Origin: Rhodoferax sp.
GTDB lineage: Bacteria > Pseudomonadota > Gammaproteobacteria > Burkholderiales > Burkholderiaceae_C
NCBI GenBank assembly: GCA_008015235.1
Contig: SSFF01000015.1
Location: 152,727-216,726 of the forward strand
Direction: 5' to 3'
Length of the DNA: 64,000 bases
Part shown: piece by piece, positions 9,939 to 17,808 of the stretch
How the letters are laid out: every line of letters begins with the position of its first letter
How positions within the stretch are numbered: the stretch's first letter is position 1
Position numbers and translations under genes: made by a program
The notes under the pieces: generated by a model
Database searches by the model: none
What the model was told of the DNA's origin: nothing
Seen by the model: the letters and a program-made list of their open reading frames with translations, nothing else

Positions 9939-10714
9939 GGGCCTAAATAGCGCTTGGTAATGCGGGTGATCTGGCCGTTGGCGCGCAACTTGTCGAGCGC
10001 CGTCTGCAGTTTTTCCACGGTTTGTGGGGGAGTCCCCAGATTGAGGGCGAAGTAGTAGCCGCCTTCGTCAGTGAGCTTGAAGGCCTGGTGCACGGAACGC
10101 GCTGTCAGGCCCTGATTCTTGAGGTTCCACTGCATGGCAACCTCGGTGTCGACCATGGCGTCGACACCACCGGCGAGGAGCATGCGCAGCACATCCACGT
10201 TGGTGGGTTGGGCCACCAAGGCCGTGGCTGGGACGCCCGCGGCGAGCAGGTCTTGTTCGGAGGCCTCTCCGCGGACGATGCCGATGCGCAGCTTGGCCAG
10301 GTCGGCAGCGCTGGCTGGGGGGGCTGTACCGTCTTCGCGGGTGTAGACCCAGGTGCTGCGGGGTAGGATGGGACCTACCCAGGCAAACTCATGTTCACGC
10401 GAAGGTTTGCGGGCCGTGGTGTAGGCCAGGGCCTTGGGCTCGGTGCTGGCACTCTTGTAGGCCCGTGCCCAGGGCACCAAGGCAATGCTGCAGTCCAGCT
10501 TGGCGGTGCTGCAGGCGGCACGCAGGATGTCGGTCGATATGCCCCGCACCTGGCCGTTTTCCTCAAAGTTGTAGGGAGCCCACTCCTCGGTGAAGGCGTT
10601 CAGGTCGTTGGCCTGTGCACCCAGGGCCAGGGCCAAACCCACCCACAAGGGCAGTTTTCGCAAAAGTGCGGAAAGCAAAGACATGGAGGTGCGGACCTTG
10701 GTAGCGGAATGCAT
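9935..10714 (-). CDS. Periplasmic solute-binding protein, family 3
   Basis: A 259-residue protein. A hydrophobic signal peptide (RKLPLWVGLALALGAQA, probable cleavage after AQA) precedes a family 3 binding domain: FTEEWAPYNFEENGQVRGIS and a second lobe with GGYYFALNLGTPPQTVEKL near the C-terminus. No permease or ATPase gene is adjacent, so it may be an orphan receptor, or it may serve a distant amino-acid ABC transporter. The ATG at 10714 follows AGGAACAT; a second ATG at 10684 is possible and would shorten the signal peptide. An extended reading further upstream runs through the terminator of the neighbouring operon and is rejected. Confidence 0.82.
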   Translation of the reverse strand: MHSATKVRTSMSLLSALLRKLPLWVGLALALGAQANDLNAFTEEWAPYNFEENGQVRGISTDILRAACSTAKLDCSIALVPWARAYKSASTEPKALAYTTARKPSREHEFAWVGPILPRSTWVYTREDGTAPPASAADLAKLRIGIVRGEASEQDLLAAGVPATALVAQPTNVDVLRMLLAGGVDAMVDTEVAMQWNLKNQGLTARSVHQAFKLTDEGGYYFALNLGTPPQTVEKLQTALDKLRANGQITRITKRYLGP

Positions 10715-10753
10715 ATGTTCCTGCCACTTTAGCATTGCCCGGTCGGAGTCATG

Positions 10754-10792
10754 GAAAAAAATACGGCGCTTGCCGTGTGCAAGCGCCGTATT
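10754..10792 (-). terminator. Rho-independent terminator of the acyl-CoA dehydrogenase operon
   Basis: A perfect 14-bp stem (AATACGGCGCTTGC paired with GCAAGCGCCGTATT) with a five-base loop is followed on the minus strand by a run of seven T. It lies 17 bp beyond the stop of the small acyl-CoA dehydrogenase gene. Confidence 0.93.
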
Positions 10793-10808
10793 AAGCTCCG
10801 TCAAAGGA

Positions 10809-11924
10809 TCAGGCGAATACGCCTGCGGTCTCCTGCATGCGTTCGGACACTTCACCCAAGTGGTGCAAGGTGTCGCCGAAGGTCATCTCCAGCTGTGTGA
10901 GCTTCTTGAAGTAGTGGCTTCCGATGTACTCGTCGGTCACGCCGATGCCACCGTGCAGCTGCACCGACTGCTGGCCGACAAAGCGCATGCTCTGACCCAA
11001 CTGGTACTTGGCGCGCGCCAGCGCGGCGCGGCGTTCGGCGGCCGGAGCGTTGAGCTTCAAGCTGGCGTAGTAGCTCATGGAGCGGGCCAGTTCGAGCTGC
11101 ATCTTCATGTCGGCGGCGCGGTGGCGCAGGGCCTGGAAGCTGGAAATCGCCACACCGAACTGCTTGCGGGTGTTGAGGTACTCGGCGGTCAGGGCCATGG
11201 TCTTGTCCATCACACCCACGGCCTCTGCGCATACGCTGGCAATGCCGATGTCCACCGCGTGCTCCAGTGCGGTCTGTCCGTCGGCGGTCAGCAGCGTGGC
11301 TGGCGCGTTCTTGAGCTGCACTTCTGCGGCACGGCCACCGTCTTGCGTGCCGTAACCGCGTGTCGTGACACCAGCGCTGACACGTTCCACAAGGAATAAG
11401 GCCAACTGGCTGTTGATCTTGGCCGGGACAATGAAGGCATCGGCCTGGTCACCCACCGGCACTATGCTTTTGGTAGCGTTGAGCACATAGCCGCCAGGGG
11501 CTGCCGTGGCTTTTGCATCACACACGTCGAGCTTGTAGCGGGCTGCGCGCTCCTGGTAGGCCAGCACCACCAGTTTCTCGCCGCTCGCAATGGCGGGCAG
11601 CCAAGCGGCCTTGGTAGCCGCGTCGCCGTAGCCGGCAATGATGGCACCAGCGATCAGGCTCTGGGCCAGGGGCTCAAGCACGATGCCGCGCCCCAGCTCT
11701 TCCATGACCACCATGCCCTCCACCGGGCCCATGCCCAGGCCGCCATCGGCTTCGGGGATGTAAAGGCCGCACAGGCCCAGCTCGGCCAGTTCGTTGAAGG
11801 CGGTGCGGTCGAAACCACCGGCCTTTTCAATGCCGCGGCGGCGCTCAAAACTGTAGCCCTTGTCCACCCACTTGCGTACCGCGTCGCGCAGTTGTTCCTG
11901 GTCGTCGGAAAAATCGAAATCCAT
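10809..11924 (-). CDS. Acyl-CoA dehydrogenase, pimeloyl-CoA dehydrogenase small-subunit type
   Basis: A 371-residue flavoprotein of the acyl-CoA dehydrogenase superfamily. The N-terminal helical domain starts MDFDFSDDQEQLRDAVRKWV, and the C-terminal domain has FQALRHRAADMKMQLELARS and QLHGGIGVTDEYIGSHYFK. Length and sequence style match the PimD-type partner of PimC, which together oxidise dicarboxylyl-CoA such as pimeloyl-CoA during benzoate or dicarboxylate breakdown. It follows the large-subunit gene by 11 bp and ends at a strong terminator, so the two form one operon. The substrate assignment is by family resemblance. Confidence 0.85.
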   Translation of the reverse strand: MDFDFSDDQEQLRDAVRKWVDKGYSFERRRGIEKAGGFDRTAFNELAELGLCGLYIPEADGGLGMGPVEGMVVMEELGRGIVLEPLAQSLIAGAIIAGYGDAATKAAWLPAIASGEKLVVLAYQERAARYKLDVCDAKATAAPGGYVLNATKSIVPVGDQADAFIVPAKINSQLALFLVERVSAGVTTRGYGTQDGGRAAEVQLKNAPATLLTADGQTALEHAVDIGIASVCAEAVGVMDKTMALTAEYLNTRKQFGVAISSFQALRHRAADMKMQLELARSMSYYASLKLNAPAAERRAALARAKYQLGQSMRFVGQQSVQLHGGIGVTDEYIGSHYFKKLTQLEMTFGDTLHHLGEVSERMQETAGVFA

Positions 11925-11935
11925 GTTCTGTCTCC

Positions 11936-13141
11936 TTAGCCCAAAACCACTTGGGACACGATGTTGCGTTGCACTTCGTTGGAACCGCCGTAGATGGTGG
12001 TCTTGCGCAGGTTGAAGTAGGTCGAGGCCAGCGGCGCATTGGCCACTTCGCCGCCGGGGAAGCCGCCCAAGGCGCCAAAGGCCTGGTCGCCCTGCCAGCC
12101 GGCTTCCATGGCTTCACGGATCAGCGGGACGGCGTAGGGGCCAGCGGCCAGCATCATGAGTTCGGCATAGCGCTGCTGGATTTCGCTGCCACGGATTTTG
12201 AGCAGACCTGCAATGTCCAGCGGGTTCTTGCCGGATTTTTCCGCCGACAGCACGCGCAGCACCAGCATTTCGAGCGCCACCACGTCGACTTCCAGTTTGG
12301 CAATCTCATCGCGGAAACGGTGGTCTTCCCACACACCTTCGGTCTTGGCGATGCGCTTCAAGCGTTCCAGCTCGCGCTTGGAGCGGTTGACGTCGGCGAT
12401 GTTGGTGCGCTCGTGCGCCAGCAGGTGCTTGGCGTAGTTCCAGCCCTTGTTCTCTTCGCCGATCAGGTTGGCGGCGGGCACTTCGACGTTGTCGAAGAAC
12501 ACCTCGTTCACTTCGTGGCCTCCGTCGAGCATGATGATGGGGCGCACGGTGACGCCCGGGCTCTTCATGTCGATCAGTAGGAAGGAAATGCCGGTCTGCG
12601 GCTTGCCTTCGGTGCTGGTGCGCACCAGGCAGAAGATCCACTCACCATACTGGCCCAGTGTGGTCCAGGTCTTCTGGCCGTTGACGATGTACTTGTCGCC
12701 CTGGCGTTCGGCGCGGGTCTTGACCGAGGCCAGGTCCGAGCCCGAACCGGGTTCGCTGTAGCCCTGGCTCCACCACACTTCACCGCTGGCGATGCCGGGC
12801 AGGAAGCGTTGTTGCTGCTCTGCATTGCCAAAGGCCATGATCACCGGGGCTACCATCACCGGGCCGAAGGGCACGATGCGGGGGGCACCAGCGAGCGCGC
12901 ACTCTTCTTCAAACAGGTGTTTTTGCACCGCGTTCCAGCCCGGACCGCCAAACTGCTTGGGCCAGGCAAAGCCGAGCCATCCCTTCTTGCCCAGAATCTT
13001 GGCCCAGCGTTGCATGTCCTCGCGGGTAAGGTGCAGGGCGTTGTGAACCTTGTGGGCGATGTCGGCGGGAAGGTTATCCCGTACCCAGCTGCGAATTTCT
13101 TCCCGGAAGGCCTGTTCTTCAGGCGTGAATGCCAAGTCCAT
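11936..13141 (-). CDS. Acyl-CoA dehydrogenase, pimeloyl-CoA dehydrogenase large-subunit type
   Basis: A 401-residue acyl-CoA dehydrogenase starting MDLAFTPEEQAFREEIRSWV. Characteristic blocks are WWSQGYSEPGSGSDLASVKT (flavin and substrate loop), VNGQKTWTTLGQYGEWIF and the C-terminal TTIYGGSNEVQRNIVSQVVL. The ETxGxxSD-like loop with LAHERTNIADVNRSKREL is typical of PimC-like enzymes. It is the first gene of a two-gene operon with the PimD-like partner, likely a heteromeric dehydrogenase for medium-chain dicarboxylyl- or acyl-CoA. No ligase or thiolase gene is adjacent. Confidence 0.86.
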   Translation of the reverse strand: MDLAFTPEEQAFREEIRSWVRDNLPADIAHKVHNALHLTREDMQRWAKILGKKGWLGFAWPKQFGGPGWNAVQKHLFEEECALAGAPRIVPFGPVMVAPVIMAFGNAEQQQRFLPGIASGEVWWSQGYSEPGSGSDLASVKTRAERQGDKYIVNGQKTWTTLGQYGEWIFCLVRTSTEGKPQTGISFLLIDMKSPGVTVRPIIMLDGGHEVNEVFFDNVEVPAANLIGEENKGWNYAKHLLAHERTNIADVNRSKRELERLKRIAKTEGVWEDHRFRDEIAKLEVDVVALEMLVLRVLSAEKSGKNPLDIAGLLKIRGSEIQQRYAELMMLAAGPYAVPLIREAMEAGWQGDQAFGALGGFPGGEVANAPLASTYFNLRKTTIYGGSNEVQRNIVSQVVLG

Positions 13142-13215
13142 GGGGGTATGTCTCCAATAAAAATATTTTTAGCTCCAGCATGACAAGCCCTGCGGGCAAT
13201 TGTCAGCTTGCGCTG

Positions 13216-13247
13216 AAACCGGGAGCGCTACGCGCATTTCCCGGTTT
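13216..13247 (-). terminator. Terminator-like hairpin after yceH
   Basis: AAACCGGGA pairs with TCCCGGTTT around a nested GCGC-TAC-GCGC stem. It starts 14 bp beyond the yceH stop. The following T-run on the minus strand is short (TTTCAGC), so termination may be weak. Confidence 0.45.
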
Positions 13248-13260
13248 TAGCACGATCGTA

Positions 13261-13941
13261 CTATTCATTGTGTCCAAGTGGCGACACGCCCAGTTCCTGG
13301 CACAGCCGGGCCACCGTGGCGCGCAGCTGGGCCACTTCGGCTTCGAGCGCGTCGAGGCGGGCCTGGGTGCCCGCAGGGGCGTCGGATGCGCCCGTGCAGG
13401 GGGCCGTGGCATCCACCGCACCGCACAGCAGGTGCGCCCAGCGCGCTTCGCGCGCGCCGGGGGCCTTGGGCAGCTTGACCACCAGGGCGCCGCCTTTTTC
13501 GGGCGAGCGCTCCTGCAGTTCTTCCAGAAAACCCTCCACCGAGGAGGTGTCGGCAAAGCGGTACCAGCGCTCGGCGTTGAGGCGCAGTTCGGCCGTGGTC
13601 TGCGGTCCGCGCAGCATCAAGAGGCCCAGCAGCACGGCGGCCTGTTCGAACACCCCCGCCCCGCGTTGGAAGTTGTGCTCGAAGCGAGGTACCCGGCCAC
13701 CGCTGACTTCGCGCACCAGGTTTTTCTCGCGCAGGTCTTCCAGGGCCTGGGTGACATCGGCTTCGCTGAGGTCCATGACCGGTTCGCGGCTGGTCTTCTG
13801 GTTGCAGCCCAGCAGCAAGGCGTTAATGGACAGCGGATAGCTGTCGGGCACTGTGCGGGCTTTTTCCATCAGCGTGGCGACGACACGTGCCTCCACCGGG
13901 GTTAACAACAGGGTGGGAGATGCAGTTGTGGTTTCTGTCAT
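13261..13941 (-). CDS. yceH: YceH-family (DUF480) protein
   Basis: A 226-residue protein with tandem winged-helix DUF480 repeats: [20 protein letters not shown] and [20 protein letters not shown] in the first, then [20 protein letters not shown] in the second. A C-terminal coiled coil ([19 protein letters not shown]) completes it. The family is conserved in proteobacteria and structurally resembles transcription factors; its role is not firmly established. It is divergent from purN with only 27 bp between start codons, so the two promoters must overlap. Start [10 protein letters not shown] chosen by family length. Confidence 0.88.
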   Translation of the reverse strand: MTETTTASPTLLLTPVEARVVATLMEKARTVPDSYPLSINALLLGCNQKTSREPVMDLSEADVTQALEDLREKNLVREVSGGRVPRFEHNFQRGAGVFEQAAVLLGLLMLRGPQTTAELRLNAERWYRFADTSSVEGFLEELQERSPEKGGALVVKLPKAPGAREARWAHLLCGAVDATAPCTGASDAPAGTQARLDALEAEVAQLRATVARLCQELGVSPLGHNE

Positions 13942-13968
13942 AGGGCGTGGCGCGATAATTCGGTCAGT

Positions 13969-14550
13969 ATGAAAAACATCGTCATTTTGATCTCTGGCGG
14001 CGGCTCCAACATGGCGGCCATGGTGAAAACGGCTTTGCGCGACAACTGGGCTCAGCGCTATGGTGCCCGCATTGCGGCCGTGGTCAGCAACAAGGCCGAT
14101 GCCAAGGGGCTGGCGATTGCGGCCGAATACGGCATCGCCACCGCGGTGCTGGACCACAAGGCCTATGCCAGCCGCGAGGAATTTGACACCGCATTGGCGG
14201 CATTGATCGACCAGCACGACCCGGCCCTGGTGGTGCTGGCGGGCTTCATGCGCATCCTGACACCGGCTTTTGTGGCGCACTACGCAGGGCGGCTCACCAA
14301 CATCCACCCCTCCTTGCTGCCGGCCTTCCCCGGCTTGCACACGCACCAGCGCGCCATCGAGGCCGGGTGTAAGTTTGCCGGGGCCACGGTGCACCTGGTG
14401 ACGGCCGAACTCGACCACGGCCCGATCCTGGAGCAGGCCGTGGTGCCGGTGCTGAGCGACGACAGCGCAGACACCCTGGCCGCGCGTGTGCTCACCCAGG
14501 AACACCTGATCTACCCCCGCGCGGTTGCTCATTTGCTACAAAAAATGTAG
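13969..14550 (+). CDS. purN: Phosphoribosylglycinamide formyltransferase
   Basis: A 193-residue enzyme that transfers a formyl group from 10-formyl-THF to GAR in purine synthesis. Motifs: [14 protein letters not shown] (phosphate loop), [34 protein letters not shown] (catalytic Asn-His-Ser region) and [20 protein letters not shown] with the catalytic Asp. The last five codons (LLQKM and the stop) are inside a dispersed 55-bp repeat, so the end of the protein comes from the repeat. It is divergent from yceH and converges with the EF-hand gene. Confidence 0.96.
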   Translation: MKNIVILISGGGSNMAAMVKTALRDNWAQRYGARIAAVVSNKADAKGLAIAAEYGIATAVLDHKAYASREEFDTALAALIDQHDPALVVLAGFMRILTPAFVAHYAGRLTNIHPSLLPAFPGLHTHQRAIEAGCKFAGATVHLVTAELDHGPILEQAVVPVLSDDSADTLAARVLTQEHLIYPRAVAHLLQKM

Positions 14551-14589
14551 CTGATTACACAATATCTACGCGGGCTAGGTGCCAATTTT
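14535..14589 (+). repeat. Dispersed 55-bp hairpin repeat, copy A
   Basis: GCTAC-N7-GTAGC hairpin, then eight bases, CAATATC, three bases, GCGGGCT, seven bases and AATTTT. Spacing is identical to copies C (9151) and B (24300). The TAG stop of purN is formed by the GTAGC arm, so the element supplies the 3-prime end of that gene. The remainder lies between purN and the convergent EF-hand gene. Confidence 0.68.
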
Positions 14590-14617
14590 GCACTGAATTC
14601 CGTTCTGCGACGGCGCT

Positions 14618-15484
14618 TCAGGCCGTGGTGCTCAGGCTGCTGCTACTGCCGCTTTGCGACAGCCAGTTGCTGCTGATCTGGTCGTAGAGCTTTTGAGCCA
14701 GCTTGGCGATGATGGCTTGGGACTCATCGCCCGATGTGGATGACTTGTTGCTGGCCGACTGGGCCAGGTCCTTGAGGGCACCGGCCAGGCGCTCCATTTC
14801 GGACACCGTGCCGTCCTGGTTGGTGTCCAGCGGGTCGTAGCTGGCGCTGCTGGACGCACTGGTGCCGCCCGATTTTTCGGCACCGCCGGCACCGGGCGGA
14901 GGCCCCATCGGGGCTGCGCCTTGGGGGCCACCGGCGCCCTGTGCCTGGCCCGCACCGCCCTGGCCGTGGGCTTGCGGGCGCCCGGCTTCGAACTCGGCCT
15001 GGCTCAGCGCGCCGCTGCCGTCGGTGTCGAGCTTGGCGAACTTGTCGTCACTGGAGGATGTGTCGGCGTTCTTGCCCATCTTGGACACGAAGTCGCTCAT
15101 CTCCGATTGGCTAACGCTGCCGTCGCCATCGGTATCCACCTTGGAGAACAGGTCGTCGCTGTCTTCCTGTGCGCCATTGCGGGCCTGGGCAAAGTCCATG
15201 GTGGACGGCGGGGGCGGCATGATGGACTGCATGCCCTGGGCTAGCTCGTCGCTACTCAGCGATCCATCGCTGTTGCCGTCCATGGCGGTCAGCAGCTCTT
15301 GCGCTGTTTTCTGGAAACTCACGCCGGTGTGCTGTGACACGTCGTCGAGCATGGTCTGCAGCTCGCTGGCGTTGACGCTGCCACTGTTGTCGGTGTCGAC
15401 TTTGGCAAACATGCGGGTCTGCATGGCGCTGCGCTGGCTGGCCCAGGCATTGCTGCTGCTACTGACATTACTGATGGAGCTCAT
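14618..15484 (-). CDS. Five-EF-hand calcium-binding protein
   Basis: A 288-residue Ser/Gly/Ala-rich protein with five canonical 12-residue EF-hand loops: residues 30-41 (DTDNSGSVNASE), 69-80 (DGNSDGSLSSDE), 117-128 (DTDGDGSVSQSE), 153-164 (DTDGSGALSQAE) and 220-231 (DTNQDGTVSEME). All begin with Asp, have Gly at position 6 and end with Glu. A Gly/Pro/Ala/Gln linker separates the first four from the last. No classical signal peptide is visible at the Ser-rich N-terminus, so it may be cytoplasmic or exported by another route. The start at 15484 follows AAGGA at good spacing. It is divergent from a two-component system. Confidence 0.85.
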   Translation of the reverse strand: MSSISNVSSSSNAWASQRSAMQTRMFAKVDTDNSGSVNASELQTMLDDVSQHTGVSFQKTAQELLTAMDGNSDGSLSSDELAQGMQSIMPPPPSTMDFAQARNGAQEDSDDLFSKVDTDGDGSVSQSEMSDFVSKMGKNADTSSSDDKFAKLDTDGSGALSQAEFEAGRPQAHGQGGAGQAQGAGGPQGAAPMGPPPGAGGAEKSGGTSASSSASYDPLDTNQDGTVSEMERLAGALKDLAQSASNKSSTSGDESQAIIAKLAQKLYDQISSNWLSQSGSSSSLSTTA

Positions 15485-15576
15485 GGTGATTCCTTTCATG
15501 GGAGGTGAGGAGATGTCACCCCGATGCCGGGCATCCCAGGCGACAGCTCGATTGTTGGAACCAGGGGTATCGTGGT

Positions 15577-15628
15577 TTTGTCGGCTTTGTATCGGGCCGG
15601 GTACAAAAGCCCGGCTGAAGCCGACAAA
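15577..15628. promoter_or_regulatory. Long nested inverted repeat between the EF-hand gene and the response-regulator gene
   Basis: Outer arms TTTGTCGGCTT (15577) and AAGCCGACAAA (15618) are perfect 11-bp complements. Inner arms GCCGGG and CCCGGC lie within them. The structure sits 80 bp before the response-regulator start in a 223-bp divergent intergenic region. It could be an RNA hairpin in the leader of the two-component operon or a protein-binding operator. There is no long T-run after it, so a simple terminator is unlikely. Confidence 0.5.
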
Positions 15629-15707
15629 CGGGCCGGAATGGCGCTGGTTTTCGCCATTTCAGCGAGCGGGTGGCTTTCTACACTGGGCGTGCCCACTTTT
15701 GGACCGT

Positions 15708-16454
15708 ATGCATCAGCCCTCCCACATCCTTGTGGTCGACGACGACCGCGAAATCACCGAACTGTTGGCGGGCTACCTGTCCCGCTTCAATATGGTCTGT
15801 CACAGCGCGGGCGACGGCACCAGCATGCGCCAGCAACTGGCACGTCATCCCATTGAGCTGGTGGTCATGGACCTGATGCTGCCGGGGGAGGACGGTTTGA
15901 CCCTGGCGCGCGAGATTCGCCTGCAGTCGGCCATCCCCGTCATCATGCTCACCGCGCGCTGCGACACCTTCGACCGCGTGGTCGGACTGGAAAGTGGCGC
16001 CGACGACTATGTCAGCAAGCCCTTCGAGCCGCGCGAACTGGTGGCTCGCATCCAGACCGTGCTGCGACGTACACGCCAATCGGTGGCGCAGGAAAGCCAT
16101 CCGCTGCGCAGCGATGTGGTCGCGTTCGACGGCTGGGAACTGCACCGCGATGACCGTTGCCTGGTGGCGCCCAGCGGCGTGGTGGTGGCCTTGTCCAATG
16201 CCGAATTCCGCCTGCTCAATGTGTTTTTGCAGGCGCCCCGGCGGCTGCTGAGCCGGGATCAATTGATGGAGCAGGCCCGTGGCCGCAGCATGGAGGCGTT
16301 TGAGCGCAGCATTGACCTGCTGATTTCACGCCTGCGCCAGAAGCTGGGCGACACCGCCGCTGCCGCACCGATGATCAAGACGGTGCGGGGGGCCGGTTAC
16401 CTGTTCAACGTCCAGTCCATCCAGGGCCGCATGGCATGGCCGCGGCGCGCGTGA
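15708..16454 (+). CDS. OmpR-family response regulator
   Basis: A 248-residue regulator. The receiver domain (about residues 5-120) has the acidic pair in LVVDDDREI, the phosphoacceptor Asp in VVMDLMLPGEDGL, a Thr in MLTARC and the Lys in YVSKPFEPREL. The C-terminal winged helix ends with IDLLISRLRQKLGD and IKTVRGAGYLFN. The gene overlaps the histidine kinase gene by 19 bp. The pair probably senses an envelope or ionic signal; a link to the divergent calcium-binding protein is suggested only by position. A much longer upstream in-frame reading antisense to the EF-hand gene is not coding. Confidence 0.93.
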   Translation: MHQPSHILVVDDDREITELLAGYLSRFNMVCHSAGDGTSMRQQLARHPIELVVMDLMLPGEDGLTLAREIRLQSAIPVIMLTARCDTFDRVVGLESGADDYVSKPFEPRELVARIQTVLRRTRQSVAQESHPLRSDVVAFDGWELHRDDRCLVAPSGVVVALSNAEFRLLNVFLQAPRRLLSRDQLMEQARGRSMEAFERSIDLLISRLRQKLGDTAAAAPMIKTVRGAGYLFNVQSIQGRMAWPRRA

Positions 16455-17539
16455 CGCTGTTGCAATGGGGCCTTGTGGTGCGGCAAAGGCTGGAGCGCCT
16501 GTTGCCGCACAGCCTGTTTGGCCGCCTGGCCTGGCTGCTGGGCGTCACGGCCGTGGCCAGCCATGTGCTGGCCTTGACGCTCTTGTTCGAGACCTCGCCG
16601 GCATTCCGGCCTCCGCCGCCGCCGGTGGCGCTGCAGGGATCTTGGGCCGGGCCACCGCCACCGGGCCCTGCCGGCATGCCACCTCTGGGGCTGGTGCTGG
16701 ACATTGGCGTGCGGCTGGGTGCCTTGCTGCTGGCGGCCTGGGTCGGCGCCCGCTGGCTGGCCGCCCCGATGCGGCGCCTGGCCCAGGGCGCTGCCGAACT
16801 GGGCCTGGACGTGCGTCGCCCGCCCTTGCCCGAAGAAGGGACCCTGGAGTGCCGCGAAGCCACGCGCGTCATCAACCAGCTGCAGCGCAATATCCAGACC
16901 CAGCTGGCCGAGCGCGATCAGTTTGTGGCCGCGGTGTCGCACGACCTGCGCACGCCGTTGACGCGCCTGGCCTTGCGCGTGGAGTACCTGGACGATGCGC
17001 AAGCGCGCCAGCGCTTTGCCAAGGACATTGGCGAAATGAACGACATGATCCGTGCCACGCTCGACTACCTGCGCGGTGCGGCACCCGACGAAGCCTGGGT
17101 TCGGCTGGACATGGCTGCTCTGGTGGAAAGCCTGGTGTGCGATTTTCAGGATGTCGGAATGGCCGTGGCCTTTGCGGAGGGTGGCCCCGCTGCACCGCCC
17201 GTGCGCGCCCAAGCGGCCGCATTGCGCCGTTGCCTGGGCAATCTGCTGGAGAACGCCGTCCGTTATGGCGAGCGTGCTACGGTGACGGTGACCTCTACGC
17301 CCGGTGAGGTGCATGTGACGGTATCTGACCAGGGCCCGGGCCTGCCTGTGTCCGAATGGGCCAAGGTGACGCAGCCGTTCTACCGCGTGGAGGGTTCGCG
17401 TAACCGCAGCAGCGGTGGGGTCGGGCTGGGGCTGTCGATTGCACAGGACATTGCCTTGCGCCACCAGGGACAGCTGCTGATCGGCAATGCCCCCGTGGGT
17501 GGCCTGCAGGTGATGCTGGTGCTGCCCGTGGCGGGCTAG
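16436..17539 (+). CDS. Sensor histidine kinase, EnvZ/CpxA-like layout
   Basis: A 367-residue inner-membrane kinase. Transmembrane segments are at about residues 25-48 and 83-105. Between them is a short proline-rich periplasmic loop (FRPPPPPVALQGSW and GPPPPGPAGMPP). Then come a HAMP-like segment, the H-box FVAAVSHDLRTPLTRLALR, the N-box CLGNLLENAVRYG, and the G-boxes VSDQGPGLP and GGVGLGLSIAQ. The tiny periplasmic loop argues against a large ligand-binding domain, so sensing is probably within the membrane or through a partner protein. Partner of the overlapping response regulator. Confidence 0.92.
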   Translation: MAAARVTLLQWGLVVRQRLERLLPHSLFGRLAWLLGVTAVASHVLALTLLFETSPAFRPPPPPVALQGSWAGPPPPGPAGMPPLGLVLDIGVRLGALLLAAWVGARWLAAPMRRLAQGAAELGLDVRRPPLPEEGTLECREATRVINQLQRNIQTQLAERDQFVAAVSHDLRTPLTRLALRVEYLDDAQARQRFAKDIGEMNDMIRATLDYLRGAAPDEAWVRLDMAALVESLVCDFQDVGMAVAFAEGGPAAPPVRAQAAALRRCLGNLLENAVRYGERATVTVTSTPGEVHVTVSDQGPGLPVSEWAKVTQPFYRVEGSRNRSSGGVGLGLSIAQDIALRHQGQLLIGNAPVGGLQVMLVLPVAG

Positions 17540-17808
17540 TTCGCTGTTGCGTCGGCCACTTTGGCAAAGCGTGCTTGCCAGCGCCCATTGATACACACTT
17601 CTTCCAGAAACATGGCGGCGGGGCGCACCCACAGCCCGTGTTCGCCGTAGAGGGCGCGGTACAGGGTCATGGGTTCCAGCGTTTCGCTGTGGCGCACGGT
17701 GCCCAGTACTTCGTATTCCATGCCCTTGTAGTGGCGGTAGCGGCCAGGCGGTGTTTCTATTAAAGCTGGGAGCGAGGCGTCAGGCATGGGAAAATCGGGC
17801 TTATGCAT
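17536..17808 (-). CDS. DUF1653-family protein
   Basis: A 90-residue protein containing the DUF1653 core: GRYRHYKGMEYEVLGTVRHS, then MTLYRALYGEHGLWVRP and the C-terminal GRWQARFAKV. Function unknown; the fold is small and beta-rich. Its start codon and that of the divergent methyltransferase form one ATGCAT palindrome. A downstream ATG at 17787 is possible but has no ribosome-binding site, whereas AGGG precedes the ATG at 17808. Its end overlaps the histidine kinase stop by 4 bp. Confidence 0.8.
   Translation of the reverse strand: MHKPDFPMPDASLPALIETPPGRYRHYKGMEYEVLGTVRHSETLEPMTLYRALYGEHGLWVRPAAMFLEEVCINGRWQARFAKVADATAN

Noticed and set aside
14862-15707. A long N-terminal extension of the response regulator running antisense through the EF-hand gene
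   Set aside because: The receiver domain begins normally at MHQPSHILVVDDD and the upstream frame is opposite to five EF-hand loops.
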